From: JBBQWS01 sp038210415
Lineage (GTDB): Bacteria > Actinomycetota > Actinomycetes > Prado026
Direction of reading: 5' to 3'
Length of the DNA stretch: 39,626 nt
Assembly: GCA_038210415.1 (NCBI GenBank)
Contig: JBBQWS010000029.1
Span: 1 to 39,626 of the forward strand
Shown: piece after piece, positions 31,807 to 39,626 of the stretch
Position numbering within the stretch: the first letter of the stretch is position 1
Layout: the number at the start of each line of letters is the position of its first letter
Translations under genes and position numbers: made by a program
Notes under the pieces: generated by a model
What the model saw: only the letters and a program-made list of their open reading frames with translations
Told to the model about the DNA's origin: nothing
Databases searched by the model: none

Positions 31807-32702
31807 GCGGGACCCCGGCCGGTCACCAGGCCAGGCGCGCCGCCGCGCTCGCGAAGGCCGCCGTCCTGACGGAGACCTTGCCCTGGCTGGAGCGGTTCCG
31901 TGGAGCGACCGTCGTCGTGAAGTACGGCGGCAACGCGATGACCGACGACTCGCTCAAGCAGGCCTTCGCGGAGGATGTCGTGTTCCTTCGGCACGTGGGT
32001 CTGCGCCCGGTCGTCGTGCACGGCGGCGGCCCGCAGATCAGCGCGATGCTGGAGCGGCTGGGGGTGCCGACGGCGTTTCGCGGCGGGTACCGCGTCACGA
32101 CGCCCGAGACGATGGACGTCGTCCGCATGGTCCTCACCGGCCAGGTGCAACGCGAGATCGTGGGCCTGATCAACGTCCACGGCGCTTTCGCCGTCGGCAT
32201 GTCCGGCGAGGACGCACACCTGTTCACCGCGGAACGGCGCGACGTCCTGGTCGACGGTTCGTTGACCGACCTCGGTCTCGTCGGCGAGGTCGTGCAGGTC
32301 GAGCCGGCGTTCGTCCAGGGGCTGCTCGCGGACGGGCTGATCCCGGTGGTGTCGAGCGTGGCCAGGTCCGTGGACGGCAACGTGTACAACGTCAACGCGG
32401 ACACGGCGGCGGCCGCCCTGGCGGTCGCGCTGGGCGCCGAGAAGCTCGTCGTCCTGACCGACGTCGAGGGCCTCTACGCCGACTGGCCGGCCAGTGACGA
32501 GGTCATCAGTGAGCTCACCACCGACGCCCTGCGCGTGCTGCTCCCGTCCCTGTCCAGCGGCATGATCCCGAAGATGGAGGCCTGCCTCCGGGCGGTCGAC
32601 GGGGGAGTGCCCAAGGCCCACGTGCTCGACGGCCGCGTGGCCCACGCCCTCCTGCTCGAAGTGTTCACGTCCGAGGGCGTCGGCACCCAGGTGGTCCCGT
32701 GA
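31803..32702 (+). CDS. argB: Acetylglutamate kinase
   Basis: Phosphorylates N-acetylglutamate, usually the arginine-inhibited step. The 299-residue protein has VVVKYGGNAM, PVVVHGGGPQI, the substrate region NVNADTAAAALA and the C-terminal SGMIPKMEAC. The N-terminal helix of about 30 residues before the kinase core (ALAKAAVLTETLPWLERF) is the type found in hexameric, arginine-sensitive enzymes. ATG start overlapping argJ. Confidence 0.95.
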   Translation: MSGTPAGHQARRAAALAKAAVLTETLPWLERFRGATVVVKYGGNAMTDDSLKQAFAEDVVFLRHVGLRPVVVHGGGPQISAMLERLGVPTAFRGGYRVTTPETMDVVRMVLTGQVQREIVGLINVHGAFAVGMSGEDAHLFTAERRDVLVDGSLTDLGLVGEVVQVEPAFVQGLLADGLIPVVSSVARSVDGNVYNVNADTAAAALAVALGAEKLVVLTDVEGLYADWPASDEVISELTTDALRVLLPSLSSGMIPKMEACLRAVDGGVPKAHVLDGRVAHALLLEVFTSEGVGTQVVP

Positions 32703-33886
32703 CGACCAACGAACAGTGGCGCGGGCGGTGGCGCTCGTCCCTGATGGACAACTACGGAACCCCTCCGCTCGCCCTGGTTCGCGGCAAGGGAGCCCACGTC
32801 TGGGACGCGGACGGTGCGGAGTACCTCGACCTCGTCGCCGGGATCGCCGTGAACGCTCTGGGCCATGCGCACCCGGCAGTGGTCGACGCCGTGTCCAGGC
32901 AGGTTGCCACGCTGGGCCATACGTCGAACCTGGCGATCAACCCTCCTTCGGTCGAGCTTGCGGAGCGGTTGCTGGCCCTTGACGGTCGTCCGGGTCGGGT
33001 CTTCTTCTGCAACAGCGGCGCCGAGGCCAACGAGGCCGCGCTCAAGCTGGCTCGGCTCACCGGACGGCCTGGCGTCGTCGCTGCCGAGCGCTCCTTCCAC
33101 GGCCGCACCCTGGGTGCTCTGGGGGCCACCGGGCAGCCCGGCAAGCGCGAGCCCTTCCTGCCGCTCTTCGGCGACGTCGAGTTCGTCCCGTACGGCGACT
33201 CCGAAGCGCTGCGGTCTGCTGTGGGGGCGTCCACCGCTGCCGTCCTGCTCGAGCCGGTGCAGGGGGAGGCGGGGATCTACCCGGCACCGCCTGGCTACCT
33301 CGCCGATGCGCAGGGGTACGCGCGCGCGTCCGGGGCGTTGTTCGTCCTCGACGAGGTGCAGACAGGCATCGGTCGTACCGGGACCTGGTTCGCGCACCAG
33401 CACCTCGGTCTCGCGCCCGACGTGGTGACCCTGGCGAAAGGGCTCGGTGGCGGGCTCCCCATCGGCGCGTGCCTGGCCTTCGGCGCCGCAGCCGACCTGT
33501 TTCGTCCGGGCCACCACGGGTCCACCTTCGGCGGGAACCCGGTCTCGGCCGCGGCCGCGCTCGCAGTCCTCGACACGATCGAGGGCGAGGGCCTGCTCGA
33601 GCGTGCCTCCGCGCTGGGTGCGGCCATCGTCTCCGGGGTGCTCGGTCTCGGGCACCCGGCGGTCGGCCAGGTCCGCGGTTCAGGGCTGCTTCTCGGCCTG
33701 GTGCTCACCGAGCCGGTGGCCGCCGACCTCGAGGCGGCCCTGCGCAGCCGCGGGGTGCTGGTCAACGCGATCGGCCGGGACGTGATCCGGCTCGCGCCGC
33801 CCCTCGTCCTCACCGACGACGACGTCGCCGTCTTCGTCGCGAAGCTCGCCGAGGCACTCGACTCGCTCCCTGGAGCCACCCCATGA
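32699..33886 (+). CDS. argD: Acetylornithine aminotransferase
   Basis: PLP enzyme that turns N-acetylglutamate semialdehyde into N-acetylornithine. The 395 residues include FCNSGAEANEAALKLAR, the cofactor-holding FVLDEVQTGIGRTG, and Lys247 in TLAKGLGGG as the Schiff-base lysine. GTG start overlapping argB (GTGA). Its stop overlaps argR directly, so no argF gene lies in the place common in mycobacteria. Confidence 0.95.
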   Translation: MTTNEQWRGRWRSSLMDNYGTPPLALVRGKGAHVWDADGAEYLDLVAGIAVNALGHAHPAVVDAVSRQVATLGHTSNLAINPPSVELAERLLALDGRPGRVFFCNSGAEANEAALKLARLTGRPGVVAAERSFHGRTLGALGATGQPGKREPFLPLFGDVEFVPYGDSEALRSAVGASTAAVLLEPVQGEAGIYPAPPGYLADAQGYARASGALFVLDEVQTGIGRTGTWFAHQHLGLAPDVVTLAKGLGGGLPIGACLAFGAAADLFRPGHHGSTFGGNPVSAAAALAVLDTIEGEGLLERASALGAAIVSGVLGLGHPAVGQVRGSGLLLGLVLTEPVAADLEAALRSRGVLVNAIGRDVIRLAPPLVLTDDDVAVFVAKLAEALDSLPGATP

Positions 33887-34383
33887 GCCTGGTCCACACG
33901 CGCGCCGCCCGGCACCAGCGCGTCGTCGCGCTCCTCGCGCAGCACCGGGTGCGCTCTCAGTCCCAGCTGCTGCGGCTCCTCGCCGACGACGGCTTCCACG
34001 TCACGCAGGCCACGTTGTCCCGCGACCTCGACGAGCTCGGAGCCGTCCGGGTGCGCGACCTCGGTGGCACGTTGTGCTACGCGGTGCCGGGGGAGGGCGG
34101 CGACGCCACCCCCCGTCCTGCGGACGACGAGAGCAGCTCAGTCGACCGGCTGCGTCGTCGGTGCGAGGACCTGCTCGTGTCCGTCGACAGCTCGGCGAAC
34201 ATCGTCATCCTCCGGACGCCGCCGGGCGGTGCGCAGTACCTCGCGTCGAGCATCGACCACAGCCTGCTGCCCGAGGTCATCGGAACGGTGGCCGGTGACG
34301 ACACCATCCTGCTGGTCACCCGCGACCCGGCAGGGGGTGCGGCCGTGGCCGCCACCCTGCTCGCTCTGGCCGAACCGCACTGA
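33883..34383 (+). CDS. argR: Arginine repressor
   Basis: A 166-residue hexameric repressor that binds ARG boxes with arginine as co-repressor. The N-terminal winged helix (about 8-75) has QLLRLLADDGFHVTQATLSRDL. The C-terminal arginine-binding domain has the GTVAGDDTILLV motif. ATG start overlapping argD (ATGA). It presumably controls the operon promoter before argC. Confidence 0.94.
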   Translation: MSLVHTRAARHQRVVALLAQHRVRSQSQLLRLLADDGFHVTQATLSRDLDELGAVRVRDLGGTLCYAVPGEGGDATPRPADDESSSVDRLRRRCEDLLVSVDSSANIVILRTPPGGAQYLASSIDHSLLPEVIGTVAGDDTILLVTRDPAGGAAVAATLLALAEPH

Positions 34384-34461
34384 CCGTACGTATCCACGGC
34401 ACGTCCCCGCCCGTAGTCGCACGAACCCGTCCGACGAACTCGAAGCGCAAGGAGAACTCCC

Positions 34462-35667
34462 GTGAAGGACCGCGTCGTACTCGCCTACTCCGGTGGCCTC
34501 GACACCTCGGTGGCCATCGGCTGGATCGCCGAGGTGACCGGTGCCGAGGTGATCGCCGTCGCGGCCGACGTGGGCCAGGGTGGCGAGGACATCGAGGTCA
34601 TCCGCCAGCGGGCCTTGGACTGCGGCGCTGTCGAGGCCGAGGTCGCCGACGCGAAGGACGAGTTCGCCGACGAGTACGCCCTGCCGGCCCTCAAGGCCAA
34701 TGCCCTCTACATGGACCGATACCCGCTGGTCTCCGCGCTGTCCCGCCCGGTCATCGTCAAGCACCTGGTCGCCGCCGCGCACAAGCACCACGCGACGATC
34801 GTCGGCCACGGCTGCACGGGCAAGGGCAACGACCAGGTCCGGTTCGAGGTCGGTATCGGCGCGCTGGCTCCGGACCTCACCTGCATCGCCCCCGTGCGTG
34901 ACTACGGCATGACCCGGGACAAGGCGATCGAGTTCGCCGAGCGAGCGGGGCTGCCGATCGACGTCACCAAGAAGTCCCCGTACTCCGTCGACCAGAACGT
35001 CTGGGGCCGGGCCGTCGAGACCGGCTTCCTCGAGGACATCTGGAACGGTCCGATCGAGGACGTCTACGACTACACCCAGAACCCGGCGACGTCCCGCGAG
35101 CCCGACGAGGTGGTCATCACCTTCGCCGAGGGTGCCCCGGTCGCCATCGACGGGCGTCACGTCACGATGCTGCAGGCGATCCAGGAGCTCAACGCCCGGG
35201 CAGGTGCCCACGGCGTCGGTCGGCTCGACCTGGTCGAGGACCGACTGGTGGGCATCAAGAGCCGAGAGATCTACGAGGCGCCGGGGGCGATCGCACTGAT
35301 CACCGCTCACCAGGAACTCATGAACGTCACGGTCGAGCGTGACCTCGCCCGCTTCACCCGAGGCGTGGAGCAGCGTTGGGCCGAGCTCGTCTACGACGGC
35401 CTGTGGTTCAGCCCCCTCAAGCGGGCCCTCGACGGTTTCGTGGACGAGGTCAATGAGTCCGTCTCCGGCGACATCCGGATGACGCTGCACGGCGGCCGGG
35501 CCGTGGTCACCGGCCGGCGCAGCCACGAGTCGCTGTACGACTTCGCTCTGGCGACGTACGACACCGGCGACACGTTCGACCAGTCGCTGGCCAAGGGATT
35601 CATCGACCTGTGGGGTCTGCCCAGCAAGATCGCCGCGCGGCGTGACGGCCGTAAGGTCGAGGGGTGA
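34462..35667 (+). CDS. argG: Argininosuccinate synthase
   Basis: Joins citrulline and aspartate using ATP. The 401-residue protein starts with the P-loop-like AYSGGLDTSVAI, contains GHGCTGKGNDQVRFE and SPYSVDQNVWGR, and ends as usual. GTG at 34462 has AAGGAG 7 nt upstream. The 78-bp gap after argR is the only break in the otherwise overlapping operon, so an additional promoter could lie there; I see none clearly. Confidence 0.95.
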   Translation: MKDRVVLAYSGGLDTSVAIGWIAEVTGAEVIAVAADVGQGGEDIEVIRQRALDCGAVEAEVADAKDEFADEYALPALKANALYMDRYPLVSALSRPVIVKHLVAAAHKHHATIVGHGCTGKGNDQVRFEVGIGALAPDLTCIAPVRDYGMTRDKAIEFAERAGLPIDVTKKSPYSVDQNVWGRAVETGFLEDIWNGPIEDVYDYTQNPATSREPDEVVITFAEGAPVAIDGRHVTMLQAIQELNARAGAHGVGRLDLVEDRLVGIKSREIYEAPGAIALITAHQELMNVTVERDLARFTRGVEQRWAELVYDGLWFSPLKRALDGFVDEVNESVSGDIRMTLHGGRAVVTGRRSHESLYDFALATYDTGDTFDQSLAKGFIDLWGLPSKIAARRDGRKVEG

Positions 35668-37091
35668 CCGAGCCGACCACGCCCGACGAGCCGCTCCGGT
35701 TGTGGGGGGGTCGGTTCGCAGGCGGTCCCGCGGAGGCGCTCGCGGCGCTGTCCATGTCGGTGCACTTCGACTGGCGGTTGGCGCCGTACGACCTGGCGGC
35801 TTCGCGCGCCCACGCCCGGGTGCTGCACCGGGCGGGGCTCCTCGATGCGGACGAGCTCGCCGCCACGCTCGAGGCGCTGGACTCGCTCGCGGCGGACGTC
35901 GCCAGTGGGGCCTTCGCGCCGACGGTCGCCGACGAGGACGTCCACACCGCGCTGGAGCGCGGCCTGGTCGCGCGGCTCGGCACCTTGGGCGGGAAGCTCC
36001 GAGCCGGGCGCTCGCGCAACGACCAGGTGGCGACGGACTTCCGCCTTTACCTCCGTTCGGCCGCCCGAACGCTCGTACGGCAGATCACCGCGCTCCAGGA
36101 CGCGATCCTGACCCAGGCAGCCGACCTGGTCGATGCGCCCGCACCGGGGTTCACCCATCTGCAGCACGCCCAGCCGGTCTCGTTCGGACACGAACTGGCG
36201 AAGCACGCCCACGCACTCGCCCGCGACGTCGACCGGCTCCGCGACTGGGACCGGCGCACGGCCTTCTCCCCGCTCGGCGCCGGGGCTCTGGCCGGTTCGT
36301 CGTTGCCGCTGGACCCACAGGCCGTGGCCGCCGAGCTGGGGTTCACGGGCGCGATCCCCAACTCCATCGACGCCGTCTCCGATCGCGACTTCGCAGCGGA
36401 GTTCCTCTTCGCCGCCTCGATGGTCTCCGTGCACCTGTCCCGGCTGGGGGAGGAGGTCTGCCTGTGGGCCTCCCGCGAGTTCGGCTGGGCGCGGCTGGAC
36501 GACGCGTACTCGACCGGTTCGTCGATCATGCCGCAGAAGAAGAACCCCGACGTCGCCGAGCTGGCCCGGGGCAAGGCGGGGCGGGTGATCGGCCACCTGA
36601 CCGGTCTGCTGGCGACGTTGAAGGGTCTGCCTTTCGCCTACAACCGCGACCTGCAGGAGGACAAGGAACCGGTCTTCGACACGATCGACACCCTCGACGT
36701 CCTGCTCCCGGCGATGACCGGGATGGTCGCCACGATGCGCTTCGACCGCCCACGGATGGCGGCCTCCGCGCCGGAAGGCTTCGCGCTGGCTACCGATGTC
36801 GCCGAGTGGCTGGTTCAGCAGGGGGTTCCGTTCCGTGAGGCGCACGAGCTGGCCGGCGCGTGTGTGCAGGAGTGCGAGGAGCACGGGATCGAGCTGCCCG
36901 ACCTGACCGACGCCCAGCTCCTGGCGATCTCGCCGCATCTGCTCCCGGCCGTGCGTGACGTGCTGTCGGTCGCCGGGTCGTTGGCCGCGCGTTCGGCATT
37001 CGGCGGCACCGCCCCCGTGCGCGTGCGTGAGCAGCTCGCGGACCTGGGCGAGGTCGTGCGCCGCGATGCGGCCTGGGCTGCCGGGCACTGA
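35664..37091 (+). CDS. argH: Argininosuccinate lyase
   Basis: Splits argininosuccinate into arginine and fumarate, the last step. The 475 residues open LRLWGGRFAGGPAEAL and carry AGRSRNDQVATD, the HLQHAQPVSFGHE block with the catalytic His, and the superfamily signature GSSIMPQKKNP near residue 285 with the catalytic Ser. GTG start overlapping argG (GTGA); its stop shares one base with the next ATG. Confidence 0.95.
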   Translation: MTEPTTPDEPLRLWGGRFAGGPAEALAALSMSVHFDWRLAPYDLAASRAHARVLHRAGLLDADELAATLEALDSLAADVASGAFAPTVADEDVHTALERGLVARLGTLGGKLRAGRSRNDQVATDFRLYLRSAARTLVRQITALQDAILTQAADLVDAPAPGFTHLQHAQPVSFGHELAKHAHALARDVDRLRDWDRRTAFSPLGAGALAGSSLPLDPQAVAAELGFTGAIPNSIDAVSDRDFAAEFLFAASMVSVHLSRLGEEVCLWASREFGWARLDDAYSTGSSIMPQKKNPDVAELARGKAGRVIGHLTGLLATLKGLPFAYNRDLQEDKEPVFDTIDTLDVLLPAMTGMVATMRFDRPRMAASAPEGFALATDVAEWLVQQGVPFREAHELAGACVQECEEHGIELPDLTDAQLLAISPHLLPAVRDVLSVAGSLAARSAFGGTAPVRVREQLADLGEVVRRDAAWAAGH

Positions 37092-37708
37092 TGCCGAGGC
37101 CGTCGCGGGCTCACCTCGCCGGGCCGGTGCTGGAGGTCGCGCCCGCTCTGCTCGGCTGCATCGTCGAGACCGACCGGGTGGCCCTGCGGATCACCGAGGT
37201 CGAGGCCTACTCCGGTCAGGGGCTGGACCCCGCCTCCCACGCACACCGGGGCCCGACGCCTCGCACCGCGATCATGTTCGGTGCCCCCGGCCACTCGTAC
37301 GTCTACTTCTCCTACGGCATGCACTGGTGCCTCAACGTCGTCACGGGCCCGGCCGGGCAGGCTTCCGCGGTCCTGCTGAGGGCCGGTGCGGTGGTGAGGG
37401 GGTCGGACGTCGCCCGAGAGCGCCGCCCGGCCGCCCGTCGTGACGTCGACCTCGCACGCGGTCCGGCGAACCTGTGTGCCGCGTTGGGACTCGACGGTTC
37501 GGCGAGTGGTCTCGACCTCCTCGACCCCGAGTCCTACGTGCGGTTGGTGGCCGGCAAGGGTCCGCGCGACCCGGATACGGTCCGAAGCGGCCCCCGGGTC
37601 GGCGTGAGCGCGGCGGCCGACCGCGCATGGCGGTTCTGGCTCGACGCAGAACCGACGGTCAGCCGGTACCGCGCCTCGGTCCGGCGTGCGCCACAATGGC
37701 CGCCGTGA
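37091..37708 (+). CDS. 3-methyladenine DNA glycosylase (AAG/MPG family)
   Basis: Removes alkylated purines such as 3-methyladenine to start base-excision repair. The 205 residues show LLGCIVETD, ITEVEAY with the catalytic Glu, and the YGMHWCLNVV strand that lines the base-flipping pocket, then VLLRAGA and GPANLCAALG. ATG at 37091 overlaps the argH stop (TGATG), so this repair gene is translated from the arginine operon message. Confidence 0.92.
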   Translation: MPRPSRAHLAGPVLEVAPALLGCIVETDRVALRITEVEAYSGQGLDPASHAHRGPTPRTAIMFGAPGHSYVYFSYGMHWCLNVVTGPAGQASAVLLRAGAVVRGSDVARERRPAARRDVDLARGPANLCAALGLDGSASGLDLLDPESYVRLVAGKGPRDPDTVRSGPRVGVSAAADRAWRFWLDAEPTVSRYRASVRRAPQWPP

Positions 37709-39033
37709 CCGATGCCGAGCCCGACTTCCCACCGACGGGGTCCTCCGACTTCCTCGACGACCTGTTGTGGCGCGGTCTGGTCGCGGTGAGCACCGACCTG
37801 GGTGCGCTGCGGGCCGCGCTCGACGAAGCCCCCGTCACGCTGTACTGCGGGTTCGACCCGACGGCGCCCAGCCTGCACCTGGGGAACCTCGTCCAGATCC
37901 TCACGCTGCGCAGGTTCCAGAACGCCGGACATCGTCCGTTGGCCCTGGTCGGTGGTGCGACCGGCCTGATCGGCGACCCGAAGCCGACCGCCGAACGCGC
38001 CCTGAACGAGCCTGACGTCGTCGCCGGCTGGGTCGAGCGGATCCGCGGGCAGGTCGAGCCGTTCCTGTCCTTCGAGGGCAGCAACGCCGCCGTGATGGTC
38101 AACAACCTCGACTGGACGGCCGAGCTGTCCGCGATCGACCTCCTGCGGGAGGTCGGGCGGCACTTCCGCGTCAACAAGATGATCACCAAGGAGGTGGTCA
38201 GCGCCCGGCTGAACTCCGAGGCCGGCATCTCCTACACGGAGTTCAGCTACCAGATCCTGCAGGGGATGGACTTCCTCGAGCTCTTCCGTCGGTACGGCTG
38301 CCGGATGCAGACCGGCGGCAGTGACCAGTGGGGCAACCTGACCGCGGGCCTCGACCTGATCCACAAGGTGGAGGGAGTGAGTCCGCACGCGCTCGCGACC
38401 CCGCTCATCACCAAGGCCGACGGGACCAAGTTCGGCAAGACCGAGTCCGGAACCGTCTGGCTCGACCCCGAGCTGACCTCGCCGTACGCCTTCTACCAGT
38501 TCTGGATCAACGCTGACGACCGAGACGTGCCCACGTACCTTCGGATCTTCAGCCTCCGCCCCCGCGCCGAGATCGAGGCGCTCGAGGAGGAGACGAGGAC
38601 GAGTCCGCAGGCCCGGGCGGCCCAACGGCAGCTCGCCCTCGAGCTCACCGCCCTCGTGCACGGGTCAGCGCAGGCCGACGCCGCGCTTGCCGCCAGCCGG
38701 GCGCTGTTCGGCCAGGGCGAGCTCGCGGACCTGCCGCTGCAGACCCTCGAGCCGGCTCTGCTGGAGACCTCATGGGCCCCTGGCGAGACCGCCACCGCGT
38801 TCATCGACCACCTGGTGGCGGCCAACCTCGCTCCCAGCCGGGCGGCGGCCAGACGCACGGTGGCCGAGGGCGGCGCCTACGTGAACAACCGCAAGATCGT
38901 CGACCCGGACGCGCGCCCGGAACGCGACGACTGGCTGCACGGTCGCTGGCTGGTGCTGCGCAGAGGTCGAAGGTCGGTCGCGGGCGTCCGCAGAGTCGGC
39001 CCGCTGGAGCCGGCGGAATCGCCCGAGAAGTGA
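37696..39033 (+). CDS. tyrS: Tyrosyl-tRNA synthetase
   Basis: Charges tRNA-Tyr. The 445-residue class I enzyme has the HIGH-type motif HLGN at residues 61-64, the tyrosine-binding QTGGSDQWGNLTAG region, the KMSKS-type KFGKT at 245-249, and a C-terminal S4 RNA-binding domain (SRAAARRTVAEGGAYVNNRK). ATG at 37696 is given; GTG at 37705 is equally possible because it overlaps the glycosylase stop (GTGA) like other junctions here. It overlaps the upstream gene and ends before the rRNA promoter region. Confidence 0.94.
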   Translation: MAAVTDAEPDFPPTGSSDFLDDLLWRGLVAVSTDLGALRAALDEAPVTLYCGFDPTAPSLHLGNLVQILTLRRFQNAGHRPLALVGGATGLIGDPKPTAERALNEPDVVAGWVERIRGQVEPFLSFEGSNAAVMVNNLDWTAELSAIDLLREVGRHFRVNKMITKEVVSARLNSEAGISYTEFSYQILQGMDFLELFRRYGCRMQTGGSDQWGNLTAGLDLIHKVEGVSPHALATPLITKADGTKFGKTESGTVWLDPELTSPYAFYQFWINADDRDVPTYLRIFSLRPRAEIEALEEETRTSPQARAAQRQLALELTALVHGSAQADAALAASRALFGQGELADLPLQTLEPALLETSWAPGETATAFIDHLVAANLAPSRAAARRTVAEGGAYVNNRKIVDPDARPERDDWLHGRWLVLRRGRRSVAGVRRVGPLEPAESPEK

Positions 39034-39079
39034 TCAACAGGCCCCTGACCTGCGGAAACACAAGGACAGCGGACCCGAT

Positions 39080-39109
39080 TTGACTCGGCGTGATCCGGCT
39101 ACGTACTGT
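39080..39109 (+). promoter_or_regulatory. rRNA operon promoter P1
   Basis: TTGACT (39080-39085), an 18-bp spacer and TACTGT (39104-39109) form a sigma-70-type promoter about 450 bp before 16S rRNA. The 524-bp non-coding stretch 39034-39557 holds this promoter, a second one, and the leader. Confidence 0.65.
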
Positions 39110-39246
39110 TCACCTCGTTGCCCGACAGGGAGGAACGAACACCGAAAGGTGGTCGGTCCCGGGGCGACCCCCAAGCTGAACCTGACGCCAGTGAAACCTG
39201 GTCGTCGGCTCCTGCGCGGGGTGGCTGTGCGGTCACTCGGGACGAT

Positions 39247-39275
39247 TTGACCCAGATGGACGGAACGGCTAAGTT
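39247..39275 (+). promoter_or_regulatory. rRNA operon promoter P2
   Basis: TTGACC (39247-39252), an exact 17-bp spacer and TAAGTT (39270-39275), about 280 bp before 16S rRNA. This is the better of the two by spacing. Tandem promoters are usual for actinobacterial rrn operons. Confidence 0.72.
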
Positions 39276-39326
39276 AGAAGGGTTGCCCCGAAGGTCGGCC
39301 GGAAGGCCTGCTGTCGGTGCGCGTCC

Positions 39327-39342
39327 GCTCCTTGAGAACTCA
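39327..39342 (+). promoter_or_regulatory. boxA-like antitermination element in the rRNA leader
   Basis: GCTCCTTGAGAACTCA resembles the actinobacterial rrn boxA region, which loads Nus factors so that the long rRNA transcript escapes Rho. It lies about 50 bp downstream of promoter P2, the expected place. Confidence 0.55.
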
Positions 39343-39442
39343 ACAGCGTGCCAAAAGTCAATGCCAAAAAACCCTGTCCCTAGGGTTGGCGGCAGGCCAT
39401 TCGGTCTGTGCGCGTCCTAGGACAGAATTCCTTTGGTGAAGA

Positions 39443-39548
39443 CAGACGACAGTAACGTCTGAAATCGCCAGATCTTAAAGGTTGTCCAGTTGATTCCCAG
39501 CTGGCAACCGCTCACCGTGTCGGTCCTCGCAGGTTCGCCTGCGGAACC
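39443..39548 (+). other. Hairpins in the 16S rRNA leader
   Basis: Three stems lie in a row: CAGACG/CGTCTG (39443-39461, 7-base loop); GGTTG-T-CCAG with CTGG-CAACC (39480-39509); and CGCAGG/CCTGCG closed by a TTCG tetraloop (39528-39543), with GGT/ACC outside it. They are probably folding and RNase processing elements of the precursor rRNA. Confidence 0.55.
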
Positions 39549-39557
39549 ATATAGACA

Positions 39558-39626
39558 TCAACGGAGAGTTTGATCCTGGCTCAGGACGAACGCTGGCGGC
39601 GTGCTTAACACATGCAAGTCGAGCGG
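39558..39626 (+). rRNA. rrs: 16S ribosomal RNA, 5' end (cut by window edge)
   Basis: The universal 27F site AGAGTTTGATCCTGGCTCAG begins at 39565, which places the mature 5' end near 39558 by E. coli numbering. It is followed by GACGAACGCTGGCGGCGTGC and then TTAACACATGCAAGTCGAGC. Only the first 69 bases are inside the window; they fit a Propionibacteriales-type actinobacterium. Confidence 0.97.

Noticed and set aside
30549..32645. A 698-codon reverse-strand frame across argJ and argB
   Set aside because: Same antisense effect; both forward genes are certain, and the reverse product has no recognisable domain.

Overview
The window is GC-rich actinobacterial DNA. It carries WhiB, SepH, DUF3710, DUF3093, DUF4193, DUF4235 and DUF5998 genes, many GTG/TTG starts and frequent GTGA/ATGA stop-start overlaps. 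The first 69 bases of a 16S rRNA gene at the right edge read like a Nocardioidaceae/Propionibacteriales type; I judge the family from memory of the motif, not from a search.

Left part (1-12029), mostly housekeeping. A pseudouridine-5'-phosphate glycosidase gene is cut by the left edge. It diverges from a rightward series: a GNAT/acyl-CoA-synthetase fusion (protein acetyltransferase type), an MFS carrier, a DUF5998 protein, a type I phosphodiesterase and thymidine kinase. A DUF222-like remnant and two hairpins follow. A leftward group comes next (MFS carrier, then sepH, then whiB), then rightward ferrochelatase and an inositol-monophosphatase-like gene.

Centre (12030-24674), the most unusual part. 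It encodes a Rieske oxygenase of the quaternary-ammonium type, an acyl-CoA dehydrogenase, a GcvT-fold methyltransferase, an ADP-forming acyl-CoA synthetase, a COG1233-type FAD oxidoreductase, a TetR regulator and a complete PotABCD-like ABC importer. A 16-bp palindrome (GACTGAACGTTCAGTC) occurs perfectly in three divergent promoter regions and once, degenerate, just upstream of the Rieske gene. The scattered genes therefore look like one TetR-controlled regulon for import and stepwise breakdown of a methylated onium compound. The substrate cannot be read from the sequence.

Right part (24675-39626). A gamma-carbonic-anhydrase-like protein and several small conserved actinobacterial proteins surround dut. 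An aldo/keto reductase follows. Then comes a tightly overlapping arginine operon, argC-J-B-D-R-G-H (argF is absent from its usual place), running into a 3-methyladenine DNA glycosylase and tyrS. The final 0.5 kb is a ribosomal RNA promoter and leader region with two good promoters, an antitermination-like box and processing hairpins, ending in the 5' end of 16S rRNA.

I see no tRNA gene, CRISPR array or intact insertion sequence.
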